Counted from the stretch's first letter, positions 36,160-45,829 are shown. The stretch is DNA of 64,000 bases from Methanoregulaceae archaeon UBA467 (GCA_002503825.1 DASP01000002.1:62001-126000); one strand, 5' to 3'. The notes: generated by a model from the sequence alone, not told the origin. Program-made: numbers and translations.

Positions 36160-37816
36160 AATACTGATTGAAGGGCTGCAACGCGAAGGGGTCGAAACCA
36201 TTTTCGGGTACCCCGGGGGCGTGGTGCTGCCGATCTATGATGAACTTTATGATTCACCATTGCAGCACATCCTGGTACGACACGAACAGGCAGCGGCACA
36301 TGCTGCTGATGGTTATGCCAGGGCCAGCGGCCGGGTAGGTGTATGCCTTGCTACTTCAGGTCCGGGTGCATGTAACCTTGTCACCGGGATAGCGACGGCG
36401 TACATGGACTCCATCCCGGTTGTAGCACTTACCGGCCAGGTCCCGACAAGTCTCCTCGGGAATGATGCCTTCCAGGAGTCTGACATTACCGGCATCACGA
36501 TGCCGGTTACAAAACATAATTACCTTGTCAAAAAGACAGAGGATCTCGGTCATATCGTGCGTGAAGCATTTTATATAGCCGGGACCGGGCGGCAGGGGCC
36601 GGTGCTGGTCGACCTCCCGAAGGATGTAACAACCCGTGAAATCGAGTACGAATTTCCTGAAAACGAGCCTGTTGTATTAAGAGGATATCAGCCGACATAC
36701 AGGGGCCATGCACGGCAGGTCGATAAGGCTGTCGAGATGATTGCAGAGGCAGAACGTCCGCTGATATATGCAGGAGGGGGTGTCATATCATCGAATGCAT
36801 CATCAGATCTGGTATCCCTTGCCGAAACACTGATGATTCCAATCACCACCACCCTCATGGGCCTCGGGGCAATTCCCTGCACCCATCCACTCAACCTTGG
36901 AATGCTCGGGATGCACGGGACCCGGTATGCAAATTATGCCGTCACTGAAAGTGACCTCCTGATCGCCATAGGGGTCAGGTTCGACGACAGGGTGACAGGA
37001 AATGTCCAGACATTCGCCCCGAATGCCAGGATTATCCATATCGACATCGATCCCGCCGAGATTGGGAAAAACAAAAAAGTAGACGTTCCCATTGTGGGCG
37101 ATGTCGGCGCAGTCTTATCTGATCTCCTTGCAAAAGTAAGGAAAAAACAGAATGATAACTGGATGGAAAGAATCAGGGTATGGAAAGAAAGACACCCGAT
37201 GAAATTCAGGGACGATGACGTACTCCGCCCGCAGTTTATTATCAGGGAACTTTCGAATCTCCTTTTACCTGACGACGTTATCGTCAGTGAAGTCGGGCAG
37301 AACCAGATGTGGACCGCCCAGTATTACTGTTTCAGAAAGCCCCGCACATGGATAACATCAGGGGGACTCGGGACAATGGGATACGGGTTCCCTGCCGCAA
37401 TGGGGGTGCACTTTGCCTGCCCTGACAGGACCGTCTTTGATATCGCAGGTGACGGAAGTTTCCAGATGAATATCCAGGAACTTGGAACCGTCGCCCAGTA
37501 CAACATACCTGTGAAGGTTGCCATACTGAACAACAGGTTCCTCGGCATGGTGCGGCAGTGGCAGGAGCTCTTCTATGACAGGAGATATTCGTTTACCGAG
37601 CTCCCACCGGTTGATTTTGTCAGGATTGCACAGGCATACGGAGTCGATGGAATCAAGGTTGAATCGTGCGAAGAAGTCAGGCCTGCCCTTCAGGCTGCGA
37701 TTGACTGCGACGGACCGTTCGTCCTGGATTTCAGGATCGAACGCGAAGAAAATGTCTTTCCCATGGTTCCCGCAGGTGCAGCAATCAACGAGATGATCGG
37801 AGGTGATACTGAATGA
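36143..37816 (+). CDS. ilvB: Acetolactate synthase, large catalytic subunit
   Basis: 557-residue thiamine-diphosphate enzyme for valine, leucine and isoleucine synthesis. Seen are the catalytic Glu region LVRHEQAAAHAADGYARA near residue 46, the FAD-linked middle domain, and the TPP motif GDGSFQMNIQELGTVAQY. The start overlaps the end of the LeuA/CimA-like gene by 17 bases with GAGG ahead of the ATG. The stop overlaps the ilvN start by 4 bases (ATGA). Confidence 0.97.
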   Translation: MKTGAKILIEGLQREGVETIFGYPGGVVLPIYDELYDSPLQHILVRHEQAAAHAADGYARASGRVGVCLATSGPGACNLVTGIATAYMDSIPVVALTGQVPTSLLGNDAFQESDITGITMPVTKHNYLVKKTEDLGHIVREAFYIAGTGRQGPVLVDLPKDVTTREIEYEFPENEPVVLRGYQPTYRGHARQVDKAVEMIAEAERPLIYAGGGVISSNASSDLVSLAETLMIPITTTLMGLGAIPCTHPLNLGMLGMHGTRYANYAVTESDLLIAIGVRFDDRVTGNVQTFAPNARIIHIDIDPAEIGKNKKVDVPIVGDVGAVLSDLLAKVRKKQNDNWMERIRVWKERHPMKFRDDDVLRPQFIIRELSNLLLPDDVIVSEVGQNQMWTAQYYCFRKPRTWITSGGLGTMGYGFPAAMGVHFACPDRTVFDIAGDGSFQMNIQELGTVAQYNIPVKVAILNNRFLGMVRQWQELFYDRRYSFTELPPVDFVRIAQAYGVDGIKVESCEEVRPALQAAIDCDGPFVLDFRIEREENVFPMVPAGAAINEMIGGDTE

Positions 37817-38316
37817 AACCTCATACCCTGAGTGTCCTTGTCGAAAACAAGGCCGGCGTCCTCTCGAGAGTGACCGGGCTTTTCAGCAGGAGAGGGTTTA
37901 ATATCGAAAGTCTCGCCGTGGGTCCCTGCGAGGAGCCGGGCATGAGCAGGATAACCATCGTCTGTATCGGGGATGATGCCCAGATAGAGCAGGTCATGAA
38001 GCAGCTGAACAAGCTGATCGACGTGATAAAGGTCTCTGATATTTCTGAGAATGAAAGAGTGGAACGGGAACTTGCCCTGATAAAGGTGAATGCAGAGCCG
38101 GGTTCAACACGGGCAGAAGTCATGCAGATCGCAAATATTTTCAGGGCACAGATTATTGATGTCGGGACTAAGACCATTATCCTGTCTGTTGCGGGGGATA
38201 CCGAAAAGATCGATGCACTTGAAAAGCTTCTCAGGCAGTACGGAGTCAGGGAACTGGTAAGGACAGGACGGATCGCGGTCCTGCGTGGTGCGAAAATTGT
38301 GAAAAGCGCCAAGTAA
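37813..38316 (+). CDS. ilvN: Acetolactate synthase, small regulatory subunit
   Basis: 167 residues with an N-terminal ACT domain (LSVLVENKAGVLSRVTGLFSRR, FNIESLAVGP) and the C-terminal activating domain (ELALIKVNAE, GTKTIILSVAG). It binds valine and controls IlvB. It starts inside the ilvB stop. Last gene of the operon; a T-run follows at 38330. No ilvC follows in this window. Confidence 0.96.
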   Translation: MKPHTLSVLVENKAGVLSRVTGLFSRRGFNIESLAVGPCEEPGMSRITIVCIGDDAQIEQVMKQLNKLIDVIKVSDISENERVERELALIKVNAEPGSTRAEVMQIANIFRAQIIDVGTKTIILSVAGDTEKIDALEKLLRQYGVRELVRTGRIAVLRGAKIVKSAK

Positions 38317-38329
38317 TGAATTCATATCC

Positions 38330-38335
38330 TTTTTT
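38330..38335 (+). terminator. T-run terminator after ilvN
   Basis: Six T on the + strand about 15 bases after the ilvN stop. The following 38336-38965 holds no gene that I can support. Confidence 0.45.
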
Positions 38336-39001
38336 ATCAGATTTCCATGTTTTCCGGAAAAACATCCGTTTTTAAAAATAGTCATGTAACCAGGGTTCTC
38401 AGGATGACCTTAACCGGTACATGCCTGCGTTCTGCAGACCACCTGAACAGATGAACATGGTTGATTTTTCCATTGAAGAAGGGGTCTTTTAAATCCTTAT
38501 TGCAATACATCCTCATGAATGAGTAAGAGATGGGGAATGGTGTCAGCAGACCCTTCGTTTTCGTAAAAGTAATGAGCACGTTCCCTGTCGCATTACGTGG
38601 ACGCGCACCTGCGATCATGGGCATCAGCCAAGGAAATATCAGCACATGGAGTGTGGCCCGGTAAGAATTAACCACGTTGTAATCTGACAGGACACAGCTA
38701 TTTCCTCGTTTTATCTACAGTATCGCAGGAAAATTCCCGGACGGGGTATACCAGAATTTTCAGTTTTTTTACCATACCGGCACGCCCTGATTGTGAACCA
38801 CATTTTATGCGGTTCTGCAAAAAAATCAAGGTTAAAAAAAATTATCGGATACCCCGGGGAATCGCATTACTCTGTCTTTTTTTTATTGATTTGGATCACA
38901 CCTGAAGTGTCCCTGTGCTCTAAACCTCTCGCAAAGGCTTCTGTCAGGTCCGTTATAACATTAAACCGAATATGATATATGTTAGCATGCTACACGTTAT
39001 C

Positions 39002-39115
39002 ATGTATACTATGTTTGGTTTACCTGATATTACAGTGATAACCGTTGGAGGCACATTTATTCTCATTGTCGCGCTCCTTCTCGTCTGGGCCTTTACTTTT
39101 AAGGAGGCCTCCTGA
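39002..39115 (+). CDS. Symporter small accessory protein
   Basis: A 37-residue single-span membrane protein starting MYTMFGLPDITV and ending WAFTFKEAS. The FGLPD start and one hydrophobic helix (GGTFILIVALLLVWAF) match the small accessory proteins known just upstream of some sodium:solute symporters. The stop and the symporter ATG share one base (TGATG), and AAGGAGG at its end is the symporter ribosome binding site. A TATA-like GATATATG lies about 26 bases before ATG 39002, so this may be leaderless; ATG 39011 is the alternative start. Confidence 0.8.
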   Translation: MYTMFGLPDITVITVGGTFILIVALLLVWAFTFKEAS

Positions 39116-40635
39116 TGGCAGCTCAACTGACCGACATTGTCATCGTGGGAATATACCTGCTTATCCTCATTGGAATAGGAATCATTGCATCCAGAAAGAT
39201 CAAAAATTGTGACGACTTCATATGTGCCGGGCATTCGCTTGGATTCTGGCTCTTTACTATCCTCATGATCGGGACGGTCTGCAGCGGAATGTCGCTGCTC
39301 GGGGTCAGCGGTTTCGGATATCTTTCCGGGTGGCCCGGTATCTGGGAGCAGTTTTTTGTACCCCTGGCAATCTCGTTCTGTGTTATCTTCTTCGGGGTAA
39401 AGTTACAGCATATCGGGCGTGAAAAGGGATACATGACGGTGCAGGACTATTTTGCCCACCGTTTCCAGAGCCCGAAGACGCTCCGGAGCCTGAGTGCAGC
39501 GTCAGGGATCCTTGTTTCCCTGATCTATCTTGCAGGCCAGTATACGGCGATCAGCATTGTACTGATGTGGCTCTTTGACATCCCCCACTGGATGGCACTT
39601 GTCATTGCCGTAGTTATTGTTACCATTTATACCACCCTTGGCGGACTCTATGCGGTTGCATGGACTTCAATGGTACAGGGGATAACCCTGATTATAGGGG
39701 TCCTGATCATGGCACCTCTTGTCATAATGTCTGCCGGCGGAATCACTCATATCAATGAGGTCATGGCGTCCATCGATCCGAACCTGGTCATGCCCTATTT
39801 CCCGTCACCACCCTATGCCGCGTATGCATTCTGTACACCTGAATTCCTGTTTTCGTTCTCAATACTCCTGATGGTAGGTCTTGCCTGCGCACCGCACGTC
39901 ATCAATAATGTCCTCGCGGTAAAAGAGTCACGCTATTTCAAATGGGTCCCGCTTATCGGATTCCTCGTATATGCGGTCATCATGCTGCTCATAAAATTCG
40001 CGGGCTTCGCCGGGAGAACCCTGGTGAGTGAGGGGCTCCTTGTACTTCCCGATGTTAAAAATGCCCAGGATTTTGTATTTGTCTATGCCGTGCAGCATGC
40101 CACGCAATCGGTATTTCTCTGGGGAATTTTCGCAGTCATTATCCTCGCTGCAGTGATGTCAACCACCGACCGGCTGATGCTCACCGTCGGCTCCATGTTT
40201 GGATGGGATATCTATCGCAACGTCCTTAAACCCGGCGCAAAAGACCGGCAGGTGCTCAGGGTGAGCCAGATAACGACGGTTATCGCCGCAGTTGTAACAC
40301 TCCTGTTCGCGCTCAATCCACCGGCAATTCTTGCCTTCCTCATCTGGATGGGAATCGGTGTGATGCTTTCAACATTTGCAATCCCGCTCCTTGCCGGGCT
40401 CTACTGGAGGGGCGCAACCAGAGAAGGGGCGATAGCAAGCATGGCGTCAGGCCTGGTCGCATCAGGGGTGTTCGGCTACTATTACCAGTACATCGCAAAA
40501 CTTCCGATGCATTTCAGCATGTATGCCCTCATCGTATCCCTGCTTGCAATGATTGTCGTCAGCCTGATGACAAAGAAGACGGATGACACGATACTGAACG
40601 AGACTATGACCGGCTGGTATATCCAGCCTAAATAA
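39115..40635 (+). CDS. Sodium:solute symporter family transporter
   Basis: 506 residues with about 13 membrane segments. SSS-family signs include ISRKIKNCDDFICAG-type start, GLYAVAWTSMVQGI and DRLMLTVGSMFGWDIY. It moves a small solute with sodium across the cell membrane; acetate, proline or another organic solute is possible, but the substrate is unknown. It is coupled to the small accessory gene by a 1-base overlap. Confidence 0.92.
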   Translation: MAAQLTDIVIVGIYLLILIGIGIIASRKIKNCDDFICAGHSLGFWLFTILMIGTVCSGMSLLGVSGFGYLSGWPGIWEQFFVPLAISFCVIFFGVKLQHIGREKGYMTVQDYFAHRFQSPKTLRSLSAASGILVSLIYLAGQYTAISIVLMWLFDIPHWMALVIAVVIVTIYTTLGGLYAVAWTSMVQGITLIIGVLIMAPLVIMSAGGITHINEVMASIDPNLVMPYFPSPPYAAYAFCTPEFLFSFSILLMVGLACAPHVINNVLAVKESRYFKWVPLIGFLVYAVIMLLIKFAGFAGRTLVSEGLLVLPDVKNAQDFVFVYAVQHATQSVFLWGIFAVIILAAVMSTTDRLMLTVGSMFGWDIYRNVLKPGAKDRQVLRVSQITTVIAAVVTLLFALNPPAILAFLIWMGIGVMLSTFAIPLLAGLYWRGATREGAIASMASGLVASGVFGYYYQYIAKLPMHFSMYALIVSLLAMIVVSLMTKKTDDTILNETMTGWYIQPK

Positions 40636-41025
40636 TTCTTTCATGGCGGGAGGGTGCCCGTTCCGGATTCCGCAATGGCACAGGATCCTTCTGTAAACGG
40701 AACGGACCCATCGCGTTTCATCCGGGTCCTGGTTTTACCGGAGAATACGGATTAACAGGTATAGTCCGGTAAGAGTCATCAGGCTTCGATAACCGGCGCT
40801 GTGACATTTCATTTACCCGGGCAGCCCTGTTCACATCCGTACTCCATCCGTGGTAAAGACGGGAAAAAGCCCGTATAATGACATGTTAATTCATTCAGGG
40901 GATCGATGTTCTCACCTGAAGGCACTCCGCCTGTTCCTTCCTTTCATGCAGACATGCGGTAGTGCTCATCTGCATAATCGCGAGACCCGGGTCCACGCAG
41001 GGTATGGGCAACCATATAAATTTCA

Positions 41026-42360
41026 ATGTCGAATAATTCAGAAGTGAAGACGGTCATTCTGGGTGGTGGACTTACAGGAATAACGCTTGCCCGCCTGTTG
41101 AAGGAGAACGGCGAGGACGTTGTTGTACTGGAAGCGGAAGAGGGTATCGGGGGGCTTTGTCGTTCAAGGACTGAAAAAGGTTTTACTTTTGACACGGGCG
41201 GCTCTCATATTTTATTTTCACGCGACTGTGATGTCCTTTCATTTATGGAAAATGTGCTCGGAAAAAACATCGATCACCGCCACAGGAATACAAAGATCTA
41301 TTACAAAGGGCAGTATGTAAAATATCCTTTCGAAAACGGTCTGCACCAGCTCCCACAGGAAGACCTTTTCTTCTGTATCAGTGAATTCATCAAAACTCTG
41401 GTAAAAGTTGAAAGAGGTGAGATCGCGCCTCCTGAAAATTTCAGGGAATGGATCTACTATACCTTTGGAAAGGGTATTGCCGAGTCGTACATGGTTCCGT
41501 ACAATGAAAAAATCTGGAACTACCCCACCGATAAAATGTCCCATCACTGGGTCGACGGCAGGGTTCCCCGCCCACCCGTCGATGATGTGATCAGGTCTGC
41601 CATCGGAATAGACACTGAAGGATATACGCACCAGTCAGTCTTTGGCTATCCTGTACATGGGGGAATTGAAGCACTGGTACGGGCAGTTGCCGCTCCGGTT
41701 GCAGATGAAATCCTCTGCAGGTTTAAGGTTACATCACTTCGCCGTAAGGGTGACCTCTGGGTTGTGTCGGACGGGGACCGGACTGTCGAAGGAGAGAGGA
41801 TTATCAGCACGATACCTCTCCAGAACCTTGTTACCGCCCTTGAGAACGTGCCGGGTACGGTCAGTACTGCGGTCAGGAACCTGAAGTATAACTCGGTCGC
41901 TTGCGTCTATATCGGCATTAAGGGTGAAGTTCCCGATATATCCTGGCTTTATATCCCCGACCCTGATACCGGCCTTGAAAACAGGGTTTCCTTCCCTTCA
42001 AACTACAGTACGGAAGTGGCACCTCCCGGACACAGTTCGATTCTTGCAGAGATTACCTATAACGAGGGAGATACTGTCTCCGGAATGTCTGACAATGAAC
42101 TTATTGACCATATTACCGGTTCGCTTGAACGGATGGGCATCATCTCACCCGGGCAGGTCGTTTATACCGGAACAGACCGGCAAAAATATGCATATGTCGT
42201 GTATGACCTCCATTATCTGAACAATATCAGGGTAATACGTGATTACTTTGAACAGGAACGGATCTCCCTTGTCGGGAGATTCTCCCAGTTTGAGTACCTC
42301 AATATGGACGGGTGCATCAGGAGCGCCATAGACTTTGCCGGGAGAGATGTATGCAGGTAA
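41026..42360 (+). CDS. FAD-dependent NAD(P)-binding oxidoreductase, amine-oxidase / UDP-galactopyranose-mutase-like
   Basis: 444 residues. A dinucleotide-binding motif VILGGGLTGITLARLL at the start, followed by VVVLEAEEGIGGLCRS and FDTGGSHILFS, then PYNEKIWNYPTDKMSHHWV typical of the UGM/protoporphyrinogen-oxidase-like group in glycan clusters. Two glycosyltransferases follow directly, so sugar nucleotide or glycan modification is inferred. The start is unsure: a TATA box (ATATAAATT) lies only 13 bases before ATG 41026, while GTG 41044, giving MKTVILGGG, sits about 30 bases after it. The upstream 40636-41009 holds an 8-bp inverted repeat but no gene. Confidence 0.85.
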   Translation: MSNNSEVKTVILGGGLTGITLARLLKENGEDVVVLEAEEGIGGLCRSRTEKGFTFDTGGSHILFSRDCDVLSFMENVLGKNIDHRHRNTKIYYKGQYVKYPFENGLHQLPQEDLFFCISEFIKTLVKVERGEIAPPENFREWIYYTFGKGIAESYMVPYNEKIWNYPTDKMSHHWVDGRVPRPPVDDVIRSAIGIDTEGYTHQSVFGYPVHGGIEALVRAVAAPVADEILCRFKVTSLRRKGDLWVVSDGDRTVEGERIISTIPLQNLVTALENVPGTVSTAVRNLKYNSVACVYIGIKGEVPDISWLYIPDPDTGLENRVSFPSNYSTEVAPPGHSSILAEITYNEGDTVSGMSDNELIDHITGSLERMGIISPGQVVYTGTDRQKYAYVVYDLHYLNNIRVIRDYFEQERISLVGRFSQFEYLNMDGCIRSAIDFAGRDVCR

Positions 42361-43328
42361 ACTTTTACGTGGAAGACCTGCTCTTTTTCAAATATATCGG
42401 GTGTGCAACGGTCGCGAAAACGCTCTACCGGCAGCTTGCACTGATGCCCGATACAAAGGTTACCTGGAAGAGTTATTCGAATCATTCTGAGATTGATCAT
42501 TACCATACATTCGGTCCGTTTGCACTTTTTCACAGGAGAATTACCGAGGGTAAGAAAGTGATCACCGCCCACTCGACGCCAAGAATAAATGAGGGAAATA
42601 TCGCCTTTGCACGGACCATCAATAAGTTCTATCCCAAAATCTACAAAAAATTCGATCATATCATCACTATATCGCCTCCCTGCCACCAGGAGATCACCCG
42701 GATGCTGCCCGGGAAAGAGGTGACGATGATACCAAACGGTGTGAACAGGGAATATTTCAGGAAGGACCCGGCGAAACGAAAGCAGTTCCGTGATACCTTC
42801 GACATCCCAAAAGACCGCCGGGTCGTCCTTTCGGTGGCACAGCAGACTCCCAGGAAGGGGCTTTATGATTTTCTTGCCCTTTCACGCAGGTATCCCGACA
42901 TGACATTTGTCTGGGTGGGCGGCTTTCCATACGGGGCCCTTTCCAAAAATTATGCTAAAATCAAGGCAACAAAAAGAAAATGCGGGAATAACGTAATTTT
43001 CACCGGGTATGTTGACGAAATTATTAAACCCTACAGCGCTGCAGATGTTTTCTTTATGCCGTCCTATGCCGAGACCTTCGGGCTGGTAATCCTTGAAGCC
43101 CTGTCATGCGGCCTCCCGGTAATTGCACGGGATATCCCCGAGTTCCGGGAAATTTTTGACGACCACATCCTGTTTTTCCGGGAGAGAGACGAAGCGGCCG
43201 GACAACTGGAGGATGAGGACCTCCTGAAAGAATACGCACGCAATTCAAGGGAATACTCGGCCGGATTTGATATAAGGGACGTAGCCCTGAGACATCTTGA
43301 CCTGTATAAGGAGCTGATTGAATCATGA
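42351..43328 (+). CDS. Glycosyltransferase family 4 protein
   Basis: 325 residues with a GT-B layout. The C-terminal half shows VLSVAQQTPRKGLYDFLAL, GYVDEIIKPYSAADVFFMPS and the donor-binding ETFGLVILEALSCGLPVIA of GT4 enzymes. It transfers a sugar to a glycan or lipid acceptor in the cytoplasm. The ATG overlaps the end of the FAD gene by 10 bases with GGGAGAGATG ahead of it. Middle gene of a three-gene glycan cluster. Confidence 0.9.
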   Translation: MQVNFYVEDLLFFKYIGCATVAKTLYRQLALMPDTKVTWKSYSNHSEIDHYHTFGPFALFHRRITEGKKVITAHSTPRINEGNIAFARTINKFYPKIYKKFDHIITISPPCHQEITRMLPGKEVTMIPNGVNREYFRKDPAKRKQFRDTFDIPKDRRVVLSVAQQTPRKGLYDFLALSRRYPDMTFVWVGGFPYGALSKNYAKIKATKRKCGNNVIFTGYVDEIIKPYSAADVFFMPSYAETFGLVILEALSCGLPVIARDIPEFREIFDDHILFFRERDEAAGQLEDEDLLKEYARNSREYSAGFDIRDVALRHLDLYKELIES

Positions 43329-44026
43329 TTTCAGTAATAATTCCCTCGTACAACGAGGAGGCGAATATCGGGGCATGCCTCGAATCATTGTGCCGCCAGA
43401 CGGTAAACCGGGACGAATATGAAATCATTGTCGTCGATGGAAATTCAAAGGATGCAACCCGTGAGATCGCATCGCGATATGCCGATCTCGTATTCATCCA
43501 GACAAGCAAAAAAGTCGGCGGGGCACGAAATGACGGTGTAATGAGGTCAAAAGGAGACATCGTTGCAACGACCGATGCCGACTGCATAATTCCACCCGAC
43601 TGGGTTGAGAGAATCGGGCGTGATTTTTCTTCGGACACGGACATGGTCCAGCTGTACGGCCCGGTCTACCCGATCGAGGGGGGCGTAAAAAACCACGTGT
43701 ACCTTGCCCTTGCAAATACATTCTCCCGCCTCGGGTATTATTCCCGGACGCTCTACTATACGCTGGGGTGCAACACGGCATTTCGCAGGGATGCCTTCCT
43801 GGCTGCCGGGATGTACCACTGTATCGATGCCGGTGACGACCTGGAAATCGCCAGGAGGATGCGAAAAATTGGCAGGGTCAAATTCGACAACCATCTCAGG
43901 GTCGGATTTTCAATGCGGCGGTACCAGCAGTTCGGAACGCTGAAGTCGCTGTATGAATGGATATATATCGTGCTCCATGGCGGGGAATCGGATAAATGCA
44001 ACTATACAAAACGTGAGTATAAATAA
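43325..44026 (+). CDS. Glycosyltransferase family 2 protein
   Basis: 233 residues with a GT-A fold: SVIIPSYNEEANIGACLESL at the start, IIVVDGNSKDATREIA, ATTDADCIIPPDWVE (DxD near residue 84) and AGDDLEIARRMRKIG. Related proteins add sugars to lipid carriers. It starts inside the stop of the GT4 gene (ATGA). Last gene of the glycan cluster. Confidence 0.92.
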   Translation: MISVIIPSYNEEANIGACLESLCRQTVNRDEYEIIVVDGNSKDATREIASRYADLVFIQTSKKVGGARNDGVMRSKGDIVATTDADCIIPPDWVERIGRDFSSDTDMVQLYGPVYPIEGGVKNHVYLALANTFSRLGYYSRTLYYTLGCNTAFRRDAFLAAGMYHCIDAGDDLEIARRMRKIGRVKFDNHLRVGFSMRRYQQFGTLKSLYEWIYIVLHGGESDKCNYTKREYK

Positions 44027-44055
44027 TTCGTTTTCAAAGTATCCACTGATCAGGC

Positions 44056-44469
44056 ATGCCCGCTCGCCAGGATGAAAAATATTCATATGTGGACGACTTT
44101 GACCGGAGTGAATTCGCCCGTCTCCTCCGGATGGTGGTGATCGAGACATGGGATGGCGGCGCACGGGTTGCAATGGACGTTTCAGGAAAGCGAAACCCGC
44201 TCGGGAATGCACATGGCGGTGCAATATTTGCCCTTGCAGACCATGCATTCGGTATTGCGGCAAACCAGGAGATATTCAATGAAGTGGCAGTATCGGCCAG
44301 CATCCAGTATATCGCACCTGCGGTAGAGAGACTCGAGGCGGTGGCCGAAAAGGTCTCGGAGAATAATTTAAACTCCCTGTACCGTGTTGTCGTGTATGAA
44401 GGATCCCGCATCGTTGCCATTTTTGAAGGTGTGGGAATGAAAATGGCACAAAAGGAACCGGTGCCTTAA
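44056..44469 (+). CDS. PaaI family hotdog-fold thioesterase
   Basis: 137 residues, one hotdog domain of the PaaI/YdiI type. NPLGNAHGGAIFALADHAFG near residue 52 holds the HGG motif and the acidic catalytic residue (LADHA). It hydrolyses acyl-CoA esters; the substrate is unknown. It lies 30 bases after the GT2 gene. Confidence 0.9.
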   Translation: MPARQDEKYSYVDDFDRSEFARLLRMVVIETWDGGARVAMDVSGKRNPLGNAHGGAIFALADHAFGIAANQEIFNEVAVSASIQYIAPAVERLEAVAEKVSENNLNSLYRVVVYEGSRIVAIFEGVGMKMAQKEPVP

Positions 44470-44755
44470 GAACCGGCGCAATTTTTTGGCTTATCCGGCT
44501 GTTTTGTATACGTAAACCTGATACGGATACTATAGCGATAAACGAGCTGATTTCACAATAATTGGGCTCTGTTGAAAGCCTTCCCGCTCTCTCAGTATTC
44601 CTCTTTCGCCGCACGCCTCATCGAAACCCTCCGGGGGCCTGATGACCCGCCGTATGCGTGCGTCCCCGCAATGCGATAGAGACCCTGCTTCGTTCTTTTA
44701 AAATTTAACAGAATCCCAATCAACCCTGCTCACAGACAATCCCACAGCGGGGTGG

Positions 44756-44782
44756 GACAGGGAGGGTGGAACCCCACCTGTC
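44756..44782. other. Intergenic hairpin
   Basis: GACAG / CTGTC with an inner GGTGG / CCACC-type stem in the 386-base gap 44470-44855. The gap also holds a short inverted repeat TCCCAC / GTGGGA just before it. I see no gene in the gap. Confidence 0.3.
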
Positions 44783-44855
44783 AAGAGAAATGGAACGAAC
44801 AGGTTCTGTAAAAATGAAAATTTCAGCAGAGCGAATGGCAAAAAATGTGTTGAAT

Positions 44856-45347
44856 TTAATTGAACGACCTGAACGCAAGTTCCTGGTCGTAAATCCTGTA
44901 GCGTTCTCCGTTTACAAGTCTCACAAAGACCTCGACCCGGTCTGTACCGCGGGTTCCGGTGATGACGACATTATCGTTGACGGAAGGCTTGGTCATGGTT
45001 TCGGTGGTAACAACACCATCCGACCGTGTGACAACTGTCTCGACCTGTGAAACGAAGTTAATGCCTTTACCGCCCCTGAAGGTAACAGTAATGGTAGGCT
45101 CGGTTGATACCGTGTTCCTTACCACGTCCACGGTGACCGTGTAGGATGTGGGGAGCGGCCCGTCAATATAGTCAAGGGTAGGCATCACGACAGGGGTCGT
45201 GGGAAGCGGTGTAATGGGGGCCTGGGTGGTAGGAGGGACAGGGGTGGGGGTCGGTGTTGCCGGTGTTGCCGGGGTCTGTGTACATCCTGCAGCGAGCAGG
45301 CATGCACACACCACACCGAAGATTAAAATCAGACTTGTAACCTTCAT
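44856..45347 (-). CDS. Membrane-anchored lipoprotein
   Basis: 163 residues. A lipobox-type signal (LLAAGC, Cys near residue 22) is followed by a Thr/Pro-rich linker (TPATPATPTPTPVPP) and a small beta-rich domain of about 95 residues (YTVTVDVVRNTVSTEPTITV). The domain has no recognised function. Its TATA box (AATATTATAG near 45371-45380) lies about 30 bases upstream. Probably the last host gene before the provirus. Confidence 0.85.
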   Translation of the reverse strand: MKVTSLILIFGVVCACLLAAGCTQTPATPATPTPTPVPPTTQAPITPLPTTPVVMPTLDYIDGPLPTSYTVTVDVVRNTVSTEPTITVTFRGGKGINFVSQVETVVTRSDGVVTTETMTKPSVNDNVVITGTRGTDRVEVFVRLVNGERYRIYDQELAFRSFN

Positions 45348-45414
45348 GATGCACAGATATACGCATCCCCTCTATAATATTCTTCTTGATACGCCCGGAT
45401 TCGCGGTCTGGAGG

Positions 45415-45798
45415 CTATTTGAGTTTAATTAAAGGCAGCAGTAATGTTAACGTATCCTGATAACTTTTAAGAACCGCTCCGAAAAAAGCGGGTAAAAAAT
45501 GTGACGCCGAGGGGGAGATACACACCGGGATTTCTGAATCACCAACACGGTCCCAGGTCCGGCCCCGTCTGGACCTCCGTTCGTATCCTAACCCGCGCAA
45601 AACTCGGGAAATGCAGTGAAAGAGCCTATTTGCCCCGAACTTGGCGACCTGACGACCCTGGATATCATCATAGAGTTGTGTGTCAGAGATCACAAAAGGG
45701 TATCGACCCTCGTCCTGGTGGGCCTCGAGATACTCGATCACCAGGGGCTGAACTACCTGGAAGTCCCAGGACGCTGAAGCATAGAACTCCCGACCCAT
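45415..45798 (-). CDS. Hypothetical protein at the provirus edge
   Basis: 127 residues. Residues 15-90 are basic and helix-rich and may form a small winged-helix-like DNA-binding domain (VIEYLEAHQDEGRYPFVISD, RLFHCISRVLRGLGYERR); this is inference. The last 35 residues change character (SHFLPAFFGAVLKS and on) and are read through an oligo-T hairpin near 45475-45495, so the real gene may have been extended by the integration junction. GGGGGG precedes the ATG. It follows the 45-residue small ORF. Confidence 0.6.
   Translation of the reverse strand: MGREFYASASWDFQVVQPLVIEYLEAHQDEGRYPFVISDTQLYDDIQGRQVAKFGANRLFHCISRVLRGLGYERRSRRGRTWDRVGDSEIPVCISPSASHFLPAFFGAVLKSYQDTLTLLLPLIKLK
45472..45495 (-). 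terminator. Hairpin with T-run near the host-virus border
   Basis: CCGCT / AGCGG stem with a T6 run on the minus strand (CCCGCTTTTTTCGGAGCGG). It lies inside the C-terminal part of the 127-residue ORF and could end the viral structural transcript. Confidence 0.4.
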
Positions 45799-45829
45799 GG
45801 GAGTATATCCCCCCAGGTGAAAAAAAGGT

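Noticed and set aside
38382..38675. 97-codon minus-strand ORF after ilvN
   Set aside because: No start signal or known motif; composition unlike neighbours; could be a degraded gene but this cannot be supported.
44470..44855. tRNA gene as viral attachment site in the gap before the lipoprotein
   Set aside because: Hairpins are present but no cloverleaf, T-loop GTTC box or CCA end could be found.
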